Source: Psychroserpens damuponensis (GTDB lineage Bacteria > Bacteroidota > Bacteroidia > Flavobacteriales > Flavobacteriaceae). From it: a stretch of 64,000 bases of DNA. Of this stretch, positions 27,405 through 36,184 are shown piece after piece. Both the position numbers and the translations under genes were made by a program. Where the stretch lies: NCBI RefSeq assembly GCF_000826655.1, contig NZ_JXJO01000024.1:1-64000 (forward strand). Direction: 5' to 3'. Below the pieces are notes generated by a model that saw only the letters and a program-made list of their open reading frames with translations, was not told where the DNA came from and searched no databases. Position 1 is the first letter of the stretch, and each line of letters begins with the position of its first letter.

Positions 27405-28211
27405 TTATTTTAAGCTTTCTAATAATTTTTCTGCAACTAACTCAGATGATGCTGGATTTTGTCCAGTAATTAAATTTCCATCTTGAATAGCGTAAGCTGC
27501 CCAATCTTCTTTTTTAGAGTAGATTCCTCCATTTTCATTTAACATGTCTTCCACTAAAAATGGAACGACCTTTGTTAAACCAACAGCATCTTCTTCAGAA
27601 TTTGTAAACCCTGTTACTTTTTTACCTTTTACTAATGGTTCTCCATCTGTTCCTTTAACATTTTTTAAGGCTGCTGGAGCGTGGCATACAAATGCTACAG
27701 GCTTCTCTTGTGTGTTAAATTTTTCGATTAAAGCAATGGACGTTTCATCGTTTGCTAAATCCCATAATGGTCCGTGACCTCCTGGATAAAATACAGCATC
27801 AAAATCGTCTGCGTTTAAATCGGCTAACGTGTGTGTATTTGCAATTAGAGCTTTTGTTTCTTCGTCTTTATTGTAACGCTCAGTATCTTCTGTTGCTGCA
27901 TCTGGTGAATCGCTACTTGGGTCTATTGGTGCAGCACCACCATTTGGTGTTGCAATAGTGATTTTAGCACCTTTGTCTAATAATGTGTAATATGGATTTG
28001 CGAATTCTTCAACCCAAAATCCTGTTTTCTTTCCTGTGTCTCCTAATTTATCGTGTGATGTTAATACAAATAATACGTTCATATCCTTTTCTTTTTTTGT
28101 TCTTGTTTTTTCTTCGGAAACGATTTCCGAAGCAACCTTATTTTTAGCATCATTGCAGCTTGAAGCTGTAATAATGGTTAGTGCTAAGGCCATAGTTTTG
28201 ATTACTTTCAT
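27405..28211 (-). CDS. Hsp31/DJ-1 family glyoxalase III-like lipoprotein
   Basis: 268 residues. Residues 1-19 form a signal ending in a lipobox (IITASSCND). A charged linker leads into the catalytic domain at Met44 (MNVLFVLTSHDKL). The domain has the Hsp31 active site: acidic GFWVEEFANPYY (Glu68/69), YPGGHGPLWDLA and the nucleophile elbow AFVCHAP (Cys176-His177). Hsp31 enzymes convert methylglyoxal to lactate without glutathione and deglycate proteins. The lipobox would place this one outside the cytoplasm; initiation at Met44 would make it cytosolic. It is the last gene of the TetR operon. Two facing CTTCGGAAA motifs lie in the linker. Confidence 0.85.
   Translation of the reverse strand: MKVIKTMALALTIITASSCNDAKNKVASEIVSEEKTRTKKEKDMNVLFVLTSHDKLGDTGKKTGFWVEEFANPYYTLLDKGAKITIATPNGGAAPIDPSSDSPDAATEDTERYNKDEETKALIANTHTLADLNADDFDAVFYPGGHGPLWDLANDETSIALIEKFNTQEKPVAFVCHAPAALKNVKGTDGEPLVKGKKVTGFTNSEEDAVGLTKVVPFLVEDMLNENGGIYSKKEDWAAYAIQDGNLITGQNPASSELVAEKLLESLK
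28112..28132. repeat. facing pair of CTTCGGAAA motifs forming a perfect hairpin
   Basis: CTTCGGAAA (28112-28120) and TTTCCGAAG (28124-28132) are a perfect 9-bp inverted repeat with a 3-base loop. They are the only closely facing pair among the 24 copies in the window and lie inside the linker-coding part of the Hsp31-like gene. Confidence 0.9.
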
Positions 28212-28227
28212 TTAAATTCTTAAAAAT

Positions 28228-29385
28228 TTAGTAGGCCATTTTTACAATTTTCTCTGCATCTTCTGGCATTAAAGCTTGACGTTCGCCTAGTTTCCAACCT
28301 CTAGCTTTAAAACGTTTAGCGACTTCTTCTGCAGTGCCTTCGTAATTGTTAGTGTAGTCTGATAACTTCGTATCAATACCTAGTTCATGGAAAAACGCTT
28401 CAGTTTTAGCAATAGCTTCATAGGCTTTATCGTCTGTACTACCTTCAGTAATATTCCAAACACGCTCACCATATTGTGCTAATTTTTCTTTTTTAGCTTC
28501 AAAATTATATTTGTAATGACTTGGTGTAATTACAGCCAAGGTACGTGCATGATCTATTCCAAATAAAGCTGTTAATTCGTGGCCCATCATGTGGATTGCC
28601 CAATCTCCTGGAACTCCTTTTTGTATTAGTCCGTTGAGCGCCATCGTACAACTCCACATAAAGTTAGACGCTGCTTGGTAATTTGTGGGATCTTTTAAAA
28701 CCGTTGGTGCAACTTCCACTAAGGTTTGTAGTATACTTTCTGCAAAACGATCTTGTAATAATGCGCCAATTGGATACGTCATGTATTGTTCTAAAACGTG
28801 TGTAAACGCATCGGTTAATCCATTTGCTAATTGACGCTCTGGAATAGACGTAATCACTTGTGGATCTAAAATAGAGAACTTAGGAAATAAACCTGGTCCA
28901 CCCATGGCAAGTTTCTCTTTAGTTTCTTCACGTGTAATAACTGCTCCAGAATTCATTTCAGATCCTGTTGCCGGTAGCGTTAACACAGTTCCAAATGGCA
29001 TTCCTTTTTCGGTTCTAATATTTTTAGTTAATATATCCCAAGGCGTGTCACCATCATAAACTGCTGCTGCAGATAAAAATTTAGTTCCGTCAATTACAGA
29101 GCCACCACCAACTGCTAGTAAATAGGTGATATTTTCATCTTTAATAACTTTTAAAGCCTCCATTAATGTAGCATATTCTGGATTTGCAGGAATACCTCCA
29201 AACTCAGTGACATCAACATCTGCTAAAGCGGTTTTTACTTGGTCGTAAATTCCGTTTTTCTTAATACTTCCTCCACCATAAAGTAATAATACTTTCGCAT
29301 CTGCAGGAATTTCTTGGTTTACTTTTTCTATAGTATCCTTTCCAAAAATAATTTTGGTTGGGTTTTTAAAATCAAAATTGTTCAT
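28228..29385 (-). CDS. YqhD-type iron-containing alcohol dehydrogenase / aldehyde reductase
   Basis: 385 residues. It opens with MNNFDFKNPTKIIFGKDTIEKV, typical of YqhD/BDH enzymes. The GGGSIKKNGIYDQV and AVGGGSVIDGTKF segments form the nucleotide site. GLTDAFTHVLEQY, HMMGHELTALFGIDH and the following His provide the metal ligands (one Asp and three His). YqhD is an NADPH-dependent reductase of short-chain, often peroxidation-derived, aldehydes including methylglyoxal. It is 17 bases upstream of the Hsp31-like gene and 22 bases downstream of the reductase gene at 29407, inside the TetR operon. Confidence 0.9.
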   Translation of the reverse strand: MNNFDFKNPTKIIFGKDTIEKVNQEIPADAKVLLLYGGGSIKKNGIYDQVKTALADVDVTEFGGIPANPEYATLMEALKVIKDENITYLLAVGGGSVIDGTKFLSAAAVYDGDTPWDILTKNIRTEKGMPFGTVLTLPATGSEMNSGAVITREETKEKLAMGGPGLFPKFSILDPQVITSIPERQLANGLTDAFTHVLEQYMTYPIGALLQDRFAESILQTLVEVAPTVLKDPTNYQAASNFMWSCTMALNGLIQKGVPGDWAIHMMGHELTALFGIDHARTLAVITPSHYKYNFEAKKEKLAQYGERVWNITEGSTDDKAYEAIAKTEAFFHELGIDTKLSDYTNNYEGTAEEVAKRFKARGWKLGERQALMPEDAEKIVKMAY

Positions 29386-29406
29386 CTTCTTTTTCTGTTT
29401 TGGTTA

Positions 29407-30402
29407 TTATATTTTTACAATCATTTTTCCTTTGTTTTTACCTTCAAATAAATCGATAAAAGCTTGAGGAATATTATCGAAACCATCAACAATAGTTTCG
29501 GTATAGGTTAATTTGTCTTCAGATAACCAACCTGATAATTTTTGAATCGCTTCTGGAAATTTTTCAGCATAATTACTAACAATAAAACCTTGCATTAGCG
29601 CACTGTTTTTTACTAAAAATGGTTGTACACTTAAACTAGTTGGTAATTCACTTTCATTATACACTGAAATGGCACCACAAATTATAATTCTTGCAAACTG
29701 ATTTATACTGAATAAAACAGCGTCAGATATTGGTCCGCCAACATTATCAAAATACACATCCACACCATTTGGCGCAGCTTCTGCAATGGCAGATTTCATA
29801 TCTTTTGTGGTGTTGTAATTGATACCTTTATCAAAACCGAATTTACTTTTTATCATCTCGATTTTTTCATCTGTACCAGCAATTCCAATAACACGTAAAC
29901 CTAGAATTTTTGCTATTTGTCCAACAACGCTACCAACTGCTCCTGCAGCTCCAGAAACTACAATGGTTTCGCCTTTTTTAGGTTTTCCTATTTCGGTTAA
30001 GCCTAAATAAGCTGTTAATCCTGTCATGCCTAAAACACCTAAATAGGTACTTAAAGGTGCTTTTTTTGGATTTACTTTATTTAAGCCTTCACCATTAGAC
30101 ACTTGTTGTGTAGACCAGTTTAACATTCCAGAAACGTAATCTCCAACTTGGAATTTTTCGTTTTTAGATTCTAAAACTTTGGCTACAACACCAGAGTGTA
30201 CAGGTTCGTTTAATTTAAATGGCGGAACGTATGATTTTGCATCGCTCATGCGTCCTCTTAAATAAGGATCTACAGAAACATAAGCTGCTTCTAATAAAAT
30301 TTCATCATCTGCGGTTGTAAGTGTTTTATCTTCTTCTACAAATTCAAAATTTGAAAGTGTAGGTTTCCCTTCAGGTCTACTTTTTAATTGTATCGTTTTC
30401 AT
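29407..30402 (-). CDS. medium-chain NADP-dependent reductase (CurA / LTB4-DH type)
   Basis: 331 residues from the ATG at 30402 (MKTIQLKSRPEGKPT, the usual family start). Upstream ATGs at 30429 and 30411 would overlap the preceding gene and add a lysine-rich tail. It has the zinc-free MDR fold: a GroES-like part (DPYLRGRMSDAKSY), ATYLGVLGMTGLTAYLGL-like segment and the cofactor motif VVSGAAGAVGSVVGQIAK. DVYFDNVGG and IICGAISVYN are further signatures. Such enzymes reduce alpha,beta-unsaturated ketones and aldehydes with NADPH, which fits the electrophile-detoxification operon. Confidence 0.85.
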   Translation of the reverse strand: MKTIQLKSRPEGKPTLSNFEFVEEDKTLTTADDEILLEAAYVSVDPYLRGRMSDAKSYVPPFKLNEPVHSGVVAKVLESKNEKFQVGDYVSGMLNWSTQQVSNGEGLNKVNPKKAPLSTYLGVLGMTGLTAYLGLTEIGKPKKGETIVVSGAAGAVGSVVGQIAKILGLRVIGIAGTDEKIEMIKSKFGFDKGINYNTTKDMKSAIAEAAPNGVDVYFDNVGGPISDAVLFSINQFARIIICGAISVYNESELPTSLSVQPFLVKNSALMQGFIVSNYAEKFPEAIQKLSGWLSEDKLTYTETIVDGFDNIPQAFIDLFEGKNKGKMIVKI

Positions 30403-30421
30403 ATTCATTTTCATTTTTAAT

Positions 30422-31054
30422 TTATTCAATTACAGTTACAATCTCGTTAATAGGTCTTCTAACCTTAACAAGATTTACTAACCAATCTTCATCCTCTTTT
30501 CTATAGCCAATAGGTAATAACACAGCACTACGCAATCCTTTTTCGCGTAATCCTAAAATTTTATCTACAGCATCTGGCTCAAAACCTTCTAAAGGCGTTG
30601 CATCTACACCTTCAAAAGCTGCAGCTGTTAAAGCTTCGGTAAATGCAATGTAGGCTTGTTTTGAAGCGTGGATAAAGTTTTCTTCTGGATCTTTTTGAGG
30701 ATACATGGCTAAAAGCATTTGTCTATAATTTTCCCAACCTTCGTTTTTAAAACCACGAATATCGTTGGTTAAATCGAACATATAATTAATACGTTCTGGC
30801 GTGTAATGGTCCCAAGCAGCAAAAACTAAAAGGTGAGAACAGTCTGTAATAACAGATTGATTCCAGGCCACTGGTTTAATTTGTTCTTTAATATCATGGT
30901 TTTTTATAACAAATATTTCAAAAGGTTGTAAACCTGATGATGTAGGAGCTAAGCGTGCCGCTTCAAGAATCCGTTCTATTTTATCTTCGGAAACTTTCTC
31001 GCCATTCATGGCTTTTGCAGCGTACCTCCAATTTAATTTGTCTAGTAATTCCAT
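30422..31054 (-). CDS. NfsB-like nitroreductase / NAD(P)H oxidoreductase
   Basis: 210 residues with the flavin-nitroreductase pattern: WRYAAKAMNGEKV, AARLAPTSSGLQPFEIFVI (FMN-binding), the central YIAFTEALTAAAFEGVDATPLEGF and LGLREKGLRSAVLLPIGYR near the C-terminus. It is an FMN-dependent two-electron reductase of quinones or nitro compounds. Overlap-free, 8 bases from the SDR gene upstream, within the TetR operon. A second nitroreductase of the window (44294) shares the overall pattern but is regulated by HxlR. Confidence 0.9.
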   Translation of the reverse strand: MELLDKLNWRYAAKAMNGEKVSEDKIERILEAARLAPTSSGLQPFEIFVIKNHDIKEQIKPVAWNQSVITDCSHLLVFAAWDHYTPERINYMFDLTNDIRGFKNEGWENYRQMLLAMYPQKDPEENFIHASKQAYIAFTEALTAAAFEGVDATPLEGFEPDAVDKILGLREKGLRSAVLLPIGYRKEDEDWLVNLVKVRRPINEIVTVIE

Positions 31055-31061
31055 ATCTATT

Positions 31062-31727
31062 TTAATTATTTTTCGTGATTCTTTTTATATCGTTTGAAGT
31101 AATAATGACTTCGGCATGACTTTTACTATTGGCTAAATTTATCATGGCTTGAGCCATATTTTTAGGATCTGTAATTTTGTATTTCTTTAATTTTCCGAAG
31201 AATAAAGGCTGAATAACTTTAAATACAGCTTTGCCAATATCTTCTAAAGTGCGATTTTCTTTACGGTCTCCACCAATTAATGATGGTTGAAAAATGAACG
31301 TTTTTTTAATGCCTTGTTTTAACACATCGCGTTGCATTTCGCCTTTCGTTTTATTGTAAAACACGCTACTTTTTGCATCTGCACCTAAAGCTGAAATGAC
31401 TAAAAAAGTTTCAATGCCATTGGTTTTAGCTAATTTTGCTGCCGATACAGGAATGCCATAATCTATTTTTTTATATAAATCTTTATTTGGTGTTTTTGAT
31501 TTTGTGGTACCAATACAACAGAATACTTGATCTCCAGTAAAATCGCTTTTAAACTGTTCTAGCTCTAATAAATCACCTATAAACTGCGTGACTTTACTTG
31601 GTAAACCTTCAAGTTTTGAACGTGAAAATAACTTGATGCTATCATAACGCTCATCTTTAATCAATTGGCCTAATAATAAACCTCCTGTTAATCCTGATGC
31701 ACCTAATATAATTGCTGTTTTTTTCAT
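31062..31727 (-). CDS. NAD(P)-binding SDR-like protein of the TetR operon
   Basis: 221 residues. KKTAIILGASGLTGGLLLGQLI carries the GxxGxxG motif. QVFCCIGTTKSKTPNK, FLVISALGADAKSSVFYNKTKGEMQRD and FIFQPSLIGGDRKENR match the atypical SDRs resembling HTATIP2/TIP30 or YwnB. It contains a YNKTKGE stretch with a YxxxK pair. It is probably an NADPH-binding reductase or sensor. It starts one base after the stop of the tetR gene, so it is translationally linked to the repressor. Confidence 0.8.
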   Translation of the reverse strand: MKKTAIILGASGLTGGLLLGQLIKDERYDSIKLFSRSKLEGLPSKVTQFIGDLLELEQFKSDFTGDQVFCCIGTTKSKTPNKDLYKKIDYGIPVSAAKLAKTNGIETFLVISALGADAKSSVFYNKTKGEMQRDVLKQGIKKTFIFQPSLIGGDRKENRTLEDIGKAVFKVIQPLFFGKLKKYKITDPKNMAQAMINLANSKSHAEVIITSNDIKRITKNN

Positions 31728-31728
31728 G

Positions 31729-32313
31729 TTATTGACATACTTTTATGCTGCTCCAAGCAGATTGATAAGCTTCTTCTAAATGGGTTTTATCCAATGTAAA
31801 AACACCACGTTTTTGTATGATCATTAAAAACGATAACGGATTAATAGCATAAGCATACAATAAATAATCAGACAACGGCTTTATAATACCTTCTTGTTTA
31901 CCACGTTGCCACAGGTCGAGTAGTGGCTGCAGGTGTTTAATACCTTCTTGTCTACTTACTTCATCAATCATTGGTGTGTTATCACATTGTGCTAAAAACA
32001 TGGCATTTTCGCACTCCTTTAGTTTGAAGTCTGCAATACGATTCCAAATTAATTTAAAACCAGCTTCTACAGACATCGTTTCGTTATATGTAGCAAATGC
32101 ATATTTTGTGTATTCGGCTTTAACTTCTACATAAGTTTTATTTACTAAATCTTGTTTATTTTCAAAATATAGATAGATTGTAGCTGGTGAGACCTTAGCC
32201 ATTTTAGCTATTTTACTCATTGGTGTCGCATGAAAACCGTTGTTATTAACCAACTCTATTGTCGCTTTGACCAATGCGTTTCGTTTATCTATACTTTTTT
32301 GAAGTTTTCCCAT
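31729..32313 (-). CDS. TetR-family repressor
   Basis: 194 residues. The N-terminal helix-turn-helix is classical: ATIELVNNNGFHATPMSKIAKMAKVSPATIYLYFENKQDLVNKTY. The C-terminal domain contains scattered Cys and aromatic residues (LKECENAMFLAQCDN) and would form the ligand pocket. It is the first gene of the minus-strand detoxification operon and diverges from the Old Yellow Enzyme gene. A 14-bp palindrome lies in the shared 162-base promoter region. By analogy with NemR it may sense electrophiles, but no sensor cysteine can be assigned with confidence. Confidence 0.9.
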   Translation of the reverse strand: MGKLQKSIDKRNALVKATIELVNNNGFHATPMSKIAKMAKVSPATIYLYFENKQDLVNKTYVEVKAEYTKYAFATYNETMSVEAGFKLIWNRIADFKLKECENAMFLAQCDNTPMIDEVSRQEGIKHLQPLLDLWQRGKQEGIIKPLSDYLLYAYAINPLSFLMIIQKRGVFTLDKTHLEEAYQSAWSSIKVCQ

Positions 32314-32332
32314 TTCAGTTTAAATTCTGATG

Positions 32333-32340
32333 CAAATATA
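32333..32340 (-). promoter_or_regulatory. -7 element of the tetR operon
   Basis: On the minus strand TATATTTG (32340-32333) fits TAnnTTTG, 20 bases before the tetR ATG. The palindromic operator begins 6 bases upstream of it, so a bound repressor would cover the promoter spacer. Confidence 0.55.
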
Positions 32341-32346
32341 TATAAA

Positions 32347-32360
32347 AATGAACGTTCATT
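32347..32360. promoter_or_regulatory. TetR operator, 14-bp perfect palindrome
   Basis: AATGAACGTTCATT is a perfect palindrome between divergent tetR and the Old Yellow Enzyme gene. Its TGAACGTTCA core is a typical TetR-family operator. It lies between the two start codons, 33 bases from the tetR start. Direct binding is inferred. Confidence 0.75.
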
Positions 32361-32424
32361 CTTTTTTTTTAACAAAGGTTTATCGTTTACTCTAATACTT
32401 CGTTAAACTTATTAAAATTAGTCG

Positions 32425-32452
32425 TTGAGCAAAATGTTGTATTATAGTTTTG
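32425..32452 (+). promoter_or_regulatory. promoter of the Old Yellow Enzyme gene
   Basis: TTG (32425-32427) and, 17 bases later, TAGTTTTG (32445-32452) match the Bacteroidota -33/-7 pattern. The ATG is at 32476, giving a leader of roughly 15-20 bases. Confidence 0.5.
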
Positions 32453-32475
32453 CATGAAAAGAAATCAAAACTAAG

Positions 32476-33564
32476 ATGAGCAAGCAACACCTTTTAACAC
32501 CGTATAATAAAAATATTTCATTAAAAAATAGAGTCGTGATGGCACCAATGACGCGCAGTCGTGCCGATAATGATGGTAAAGTGCCAACTAACGCTTTACA
32601 GGGTTTGTATTACGAGCAACGTGCATCGGCTGGATTAATAATTACTGAAGGATCTCAAGTCTCTAAACAAGCTGTTGGTTATATAAACACACCAGGAATC
32701 CATACCAAAGCACAAGTAGAAGGTTGGAAAAAAGTTACACAACGTGTACACGATAAAGACGGTAAAATATTTATACAATTATGGCATGTTGGACGTATAT
32801 CGCATCCAAATTTTCATGATGGCGATTTACCAGTTTCGGCTTCAGCCATAAATCCAGACGCTAAATCGTTTACACCAGATGGTTTTAAAGATACAGTAAC
32901 ACCAAAAGCAATGACTACTGAAGAGATTAAACAAACCGTTAAAGATTTTCAAAATGCAGCAGCAAATGCGGTAGAAGCTGGTTTTGATGGTGTTGAAATA
33001 CATTCGTCTAACGGTTATTTATTTCAGCAGTTTTTTAATGCTTGCTCCAATGAAAGAAGCGATGAATATGGAGGTTCGATTGAAAATAGAGCGCGTTTCT
33101 TTTTTGAGGTTTTAGATGCTATGAAGGAGGTAATTCCGCAGGAAAAAATTGGCGCACGTTTTAATCCGTCGTTGCATGGAATGTCTGGGATAACTGTAGA
33201 TGAAGAGACCATTCCTACGTTTGAATACATCATTAAAAAATTGAATGATTACAACTTAGCGTATATTCATTTATCTGAACCATTTACAGATGTCTCTGAA
33301 GTGCCTTTTGCTGTCACAGAAATTGCAAAACATTTTAGACCATTATACAACGGAACATTAATGATTAATACCGATTTTGATCAAGAGAAAGGAAACCAAG
33401 TTTTAGAAACTGGTGATGCCGATTTAGTAGCCTACGGAAAACCATTTATTTCTAATCCAGATTTAGTAGAACGTTTTGAAGACAATATTGAATTAGCAGA
33501 TTGGAATAAGGATACATTTTACACCACAGGACCTGAAGGTTATACCGATTACCCGAAGGTATAA
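32476..33564 (+). CDS. Old Yellow Enzyme family alkene reductase (NemA-like)
   Basis: 362 residues. TIM-barrel FMN enzyme: LKNRVVMAPMTRSRAD, YYEQRASAGLIITEGSQVS, FIQLWHVGRISHPNF (the WHxGR block), AVEAGFDGVEIHSSNGYL with the catalytic HxxN-type pair, and RSDEYGGSIENRARFFFEV. It reduces activated C=C bonds of enones, quinones and nitro-compounds with NADPH. Divergent from the TetR-led operon across the palindromic operator and hence most likely controlled by the same repressor. Confidence 0.92.
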   Translation: MSKQHLLTPYNKNISLKNRVVMAPMTRSRADNDGKVPTNALQGLYYEQRASAGLIITEGSQVSKQAVGYINTPGIHTKAQVEGWKKVTQRVHDKDGKIFIQLWHVGRISHPNFHDGDLPVSASAINPDAKSFTPDGFKDTVTPKAMTTEEIKQTVKDFQNAAANAVEAGFDGVEIHSSNGYLFQQFFNACSNERSDEYGGSIENRARFFFEVLDAMKEVIPQEKIGARFNPSLHGMSGITVDEETIPTFEYIIKKLNDYNLAYIHLSEPFTDVSEVPFAVTEIAKHFRPLYNGTLMINTDFDQEKGNQVLETGDADLVAYGKPFISNPDLVERFEDNIELADWNKDTFYTTGPEGYTDYPKV

Positions 33565-33991
33565 AGCCATAAAATAATAAACATAAAAAGCGTCTAAATT
33601 AATTTTTTTGGCGCTTTTTTCATTTAATTTAAATCCTAACAAAACTAAATTTTAGTGCTATAACATGTGTTAATTTTTTAGAGAAAGTTTATGAGATGAT
33701 AGATTTAATAATAATCAATAAATAAATGTGAGTTATAAGTGTATCACTTCGGAAATGTAAAACACTTTATAATTAGAGATTAATATTCATAAGACGTAAA
33801 ACTAGAGAAAACAAAAATTGAAAGCGCTTATAGACTGAAACATTACGAATATATGTTTAACTTGTGTATACATTGATTATCTGTTTATAATTAGGTTCTT
33901 AATTACTATCATTAGTTTTTTTAGATTTGAGATAGAAAACCTTTATACTGAAATTAATGAAAAACACTATTAACGTGTGTTAGTTTAAACT
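33565..33991. other. 427-base gap upstream of the sensor kinase
   Basis: This gap begins with the terminator of the OYE gene (33585-33620). A CTTCGGAAATG motif lies at 33747-33757. The rest is AT-rich with no open frame, palindrome or recognisable RNA that I could support. The promoter of the kinase gene must lie in its last 150 bases, but I could not place it with confidence. Confidence 0.5.
33585..33620 (+). terminator. terminator after the OYE gene
   Basis: AAAAAGCG (33585-33592) pairs with CGCTTTTT (33612-33619) across a T-rich loop and is followed by T. It lies 20 bases past the stop. Confidence 0.6.
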
Positions 33992-36184
33992 ATGAAAAAC
34001 ATCAAATTATCAATAATATTTTTAATCGTCTTGATGACTTTTCAAACATTCACTTTTTCACAAGAGAGAACGATAGATAGTTTAAAAAATGCTTTAATTC
34101 TTCACAAAACAAATGATACTACCAAAGTTAACCTACTAAATAAACTATCCTTAAGTTACAATAGTTTTGATGTGAACAAATCTATTGAAATTGCTCAAGA
34201 GGCGAATGATTTGGCAAAACAACTTAACTATAAAAAAGGTGAGGCGAGGAGCCTCATTAGACTAAGTAATATTCATCGTAAAAAAACCGAATTAGATGAA
34301 GCTAAAACTTTAGGTCATCAAGCACTCCAGTTATATGAAGAACTTAACGATGAAAGCGGAATTAATGATTCTTATATAAGTCTAGGCAGTTTGGCATATC
34401 GAAATAACAATCCAAAAACAGCCTTAGAATACTTTGAAAAAGCACTAATATATAGTCAAAAAACAGATAATTTAAAGCAACAAGCCTTTATATTAAATAA
34501 CATAGGTACGATAAGCTATGCGCAAGGTAATTTGGACGATGCATTGTCTTATTTTAAAAAATCATATGCTATTAGAGACCAATTAGGTGATAAAAAATTA
34601 GCCTTAGATGCCATAAGTAATATTGCAACTATTTGTCTTAATCAAGGAAAATATACCGAAGCCTTAGAAAATTATAACCATTGTTTAAATATCTATCGAG
34701 AAGATAATAATAAGCGTGGTATTGCACATATAACTTATAATATGAGCGCAGTATATTATGAATGGCAACAATACGATAAAACACTTAAGTATTTAGAGGA
34801 GTCATTAGCGCTTCATAAAGAATTAAAAAATAGGGGAATGATAGCCAGCTGCCTAGTCAATATAGGAGCTGTTTATGCCGATTTAAAAGAATTCCCCAAA
34901 GCTTTGGAGTTTATCACAGCATCATTAAACCTAAGTAAAGAAATTGATGATATATCAGAACTAAGTGCTTGTCATTTTCAACTTGGAGACTTACGTTTTT
35001 TAATGGGACAACCAAAAATAGCCCTAAAACATTATAAAACTTGTTTGGAGCTAAGCGAGACTTTAGATAGTAAAATATTTATATGTCATTCTCATATAGG
35101 CATGGCTAAAACATATATTGAATTAAAAAATTATACAAAAGCTTTGCATCATGCTTTAGAAGGAAAAAAAATAGCCGATGAGTTACAACTTTTATCGCAA
35201 CAAAAATTAGCATCTGGAATTCTGGCAACAGTTTATAGTAAAATGGATAATTATAAAAATGCATTTAAAAGCCATCAAGAGTTTAAAGCGCTAAACGATA
35301 GTCTTTTTAATAAGGAAAATGTAGAAAAAATAACACAACTAGAATACGAATATAAATATAAGCAAGCCTTAGATTCTGCAAGTATTAGAGAATTAAAATT
35401 AACAAAAACAGTAAAAGATACGAATCAAAATCTCGAGAAATCTCAGCGCAATTTGTTTCTTGGTGTCATAGCTTTTTTAATTTTGGCTATAGTTTTAGGT
35501 GCTATAATTTTCTTTTTAAAATTACGCAATGAAAAAGCTAAAACTCAAAACATTGAAATAGAACAAAAATTATTACGTTCTCAAATGACACCTCATTTTA
35601 TTTTTAATTCTTTATCAGTTTTACAAGGCATGATTTTGAATAAAGAAGATAAAAAATCGGTACTATACCTTTCTAAGTTTTCAAAATTATTGCGTATCAC
35701 ATTAGAAAACTCAAGAGATAAAGTTGTGCCATTGCATGAAGAATTAACCGCAGTAAATAATTATTTAGAGCTTCAAAATTTAGAAGTTAGTCAATCCTAC
35801 CAATACACTATTTTAGTAGATGAAGCTTTAGATGTATCTGTGTTTGAAATACCTCCAATGCTTATCCAACCATTTATTGAAAATGCCATTGAGCACGGTT
35901 TTAAAAATCAAAAAGAAAATAGAAAAATTGATATTCAACTTAAGTACCTTAATAAAGATTTAATTTGCACAATTAAAGACAATGGTGTGGGTATTAATGC
36001 ACAAAAAGAACCTAAAAAGAGACATAAAAAATCATTGGCAACGACAATCACCAACGAACGATTAAAGATAGTTTCAAAAGAGTTTAAAACAAATGGATCT
36101 ATTCATATTGAAAACAGAAAAGTTTATGATGAGCAAGGTACAATTGTAACATTAATAATCCCATATAAAAAGCGAGTAGTATAA
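33992..36184 (+). CDS. TPR-containing LytS-type sensor histidine kinase
   Basis: 730 residues. Signal peptide (MKNIKLSIIFLIVLMTFQTFTFSQ), then about nine TPR units (for example AYRNNNPKTALEYFEKALIYSQ and NIGTISYAQGNLDDALSYFKKSYAIRD) to about residue 430. A TM helix follows at about 490-512 (LFLGVIAFLILAIVLGAIIFFL). The His_kinase domain has the phospho-acceptor His in SQMTPHFIFNSLS and the N-box FIENAIEHGFKN with DNGVGI. The periplasmic TPR part presumably senses a protein partner. Overlaps the LytTR regulator gene (TAATG), so they are a two-component pair. Confidence 0.92.
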   Translation: MKNIKLSIIFLIVLMTFQTFTFSQERTIDSLKNALILHKTNDTTKVNLLNKLSLSYNSFDVNKSIEIAQEANDLAKQLNYKKGEARSLIRLSNIHRKKTELDEAKTLGHQALQLYEELNDESGINDSYISLGSLAYRNNNPKTALEYFEKALIYSQKTDNLKQQAFILNNIGTISYAQGNLDDALSYFKKSYAIRDQLGDKKLALDAISNIATICLNQGKYTEALENYNHCLNIYREDNNKRGIAHITYNMSAVYYEWQQYDKTLKYLEESLALHKELKNRGMIASCLVNIGAVYADLKEFPKALEFITASLNLSKEIDDISELSACHFQLGDLRFLMGQPKIALKHYKTCLELSETLDSKIFICHSHIGMAKTYIELKNYTKALHHALEGKKIADELQLLSQQKLASGILATVYSKMDNYKNAFKSHQEFKALNDSLFNKENVEKITQLEYEYKYKQALDSASIRELKLTKTVKDTNQNLEKSQRNLFLGVIAFLILAIVLGAIIFFLKLRNEKAKTQNIEIEQKLLRSQMTPHFIFNSLSVLQGMILNKEDKKSVLYLSKFSKLLRITLENSRDKVVPLHEELTAVNNYLELQNLEVSQSYQYTILVDEALDVSVFEIPPMLIQPFIENAIEHGFKNQKENRKIDIQLKYLNKDLICTIKDNGVGINAQKEPKKRHKKSLATTITNERLKIVSKEFKTNGSIHIENRKVYDEQGTIVTLIIPYKKRVV

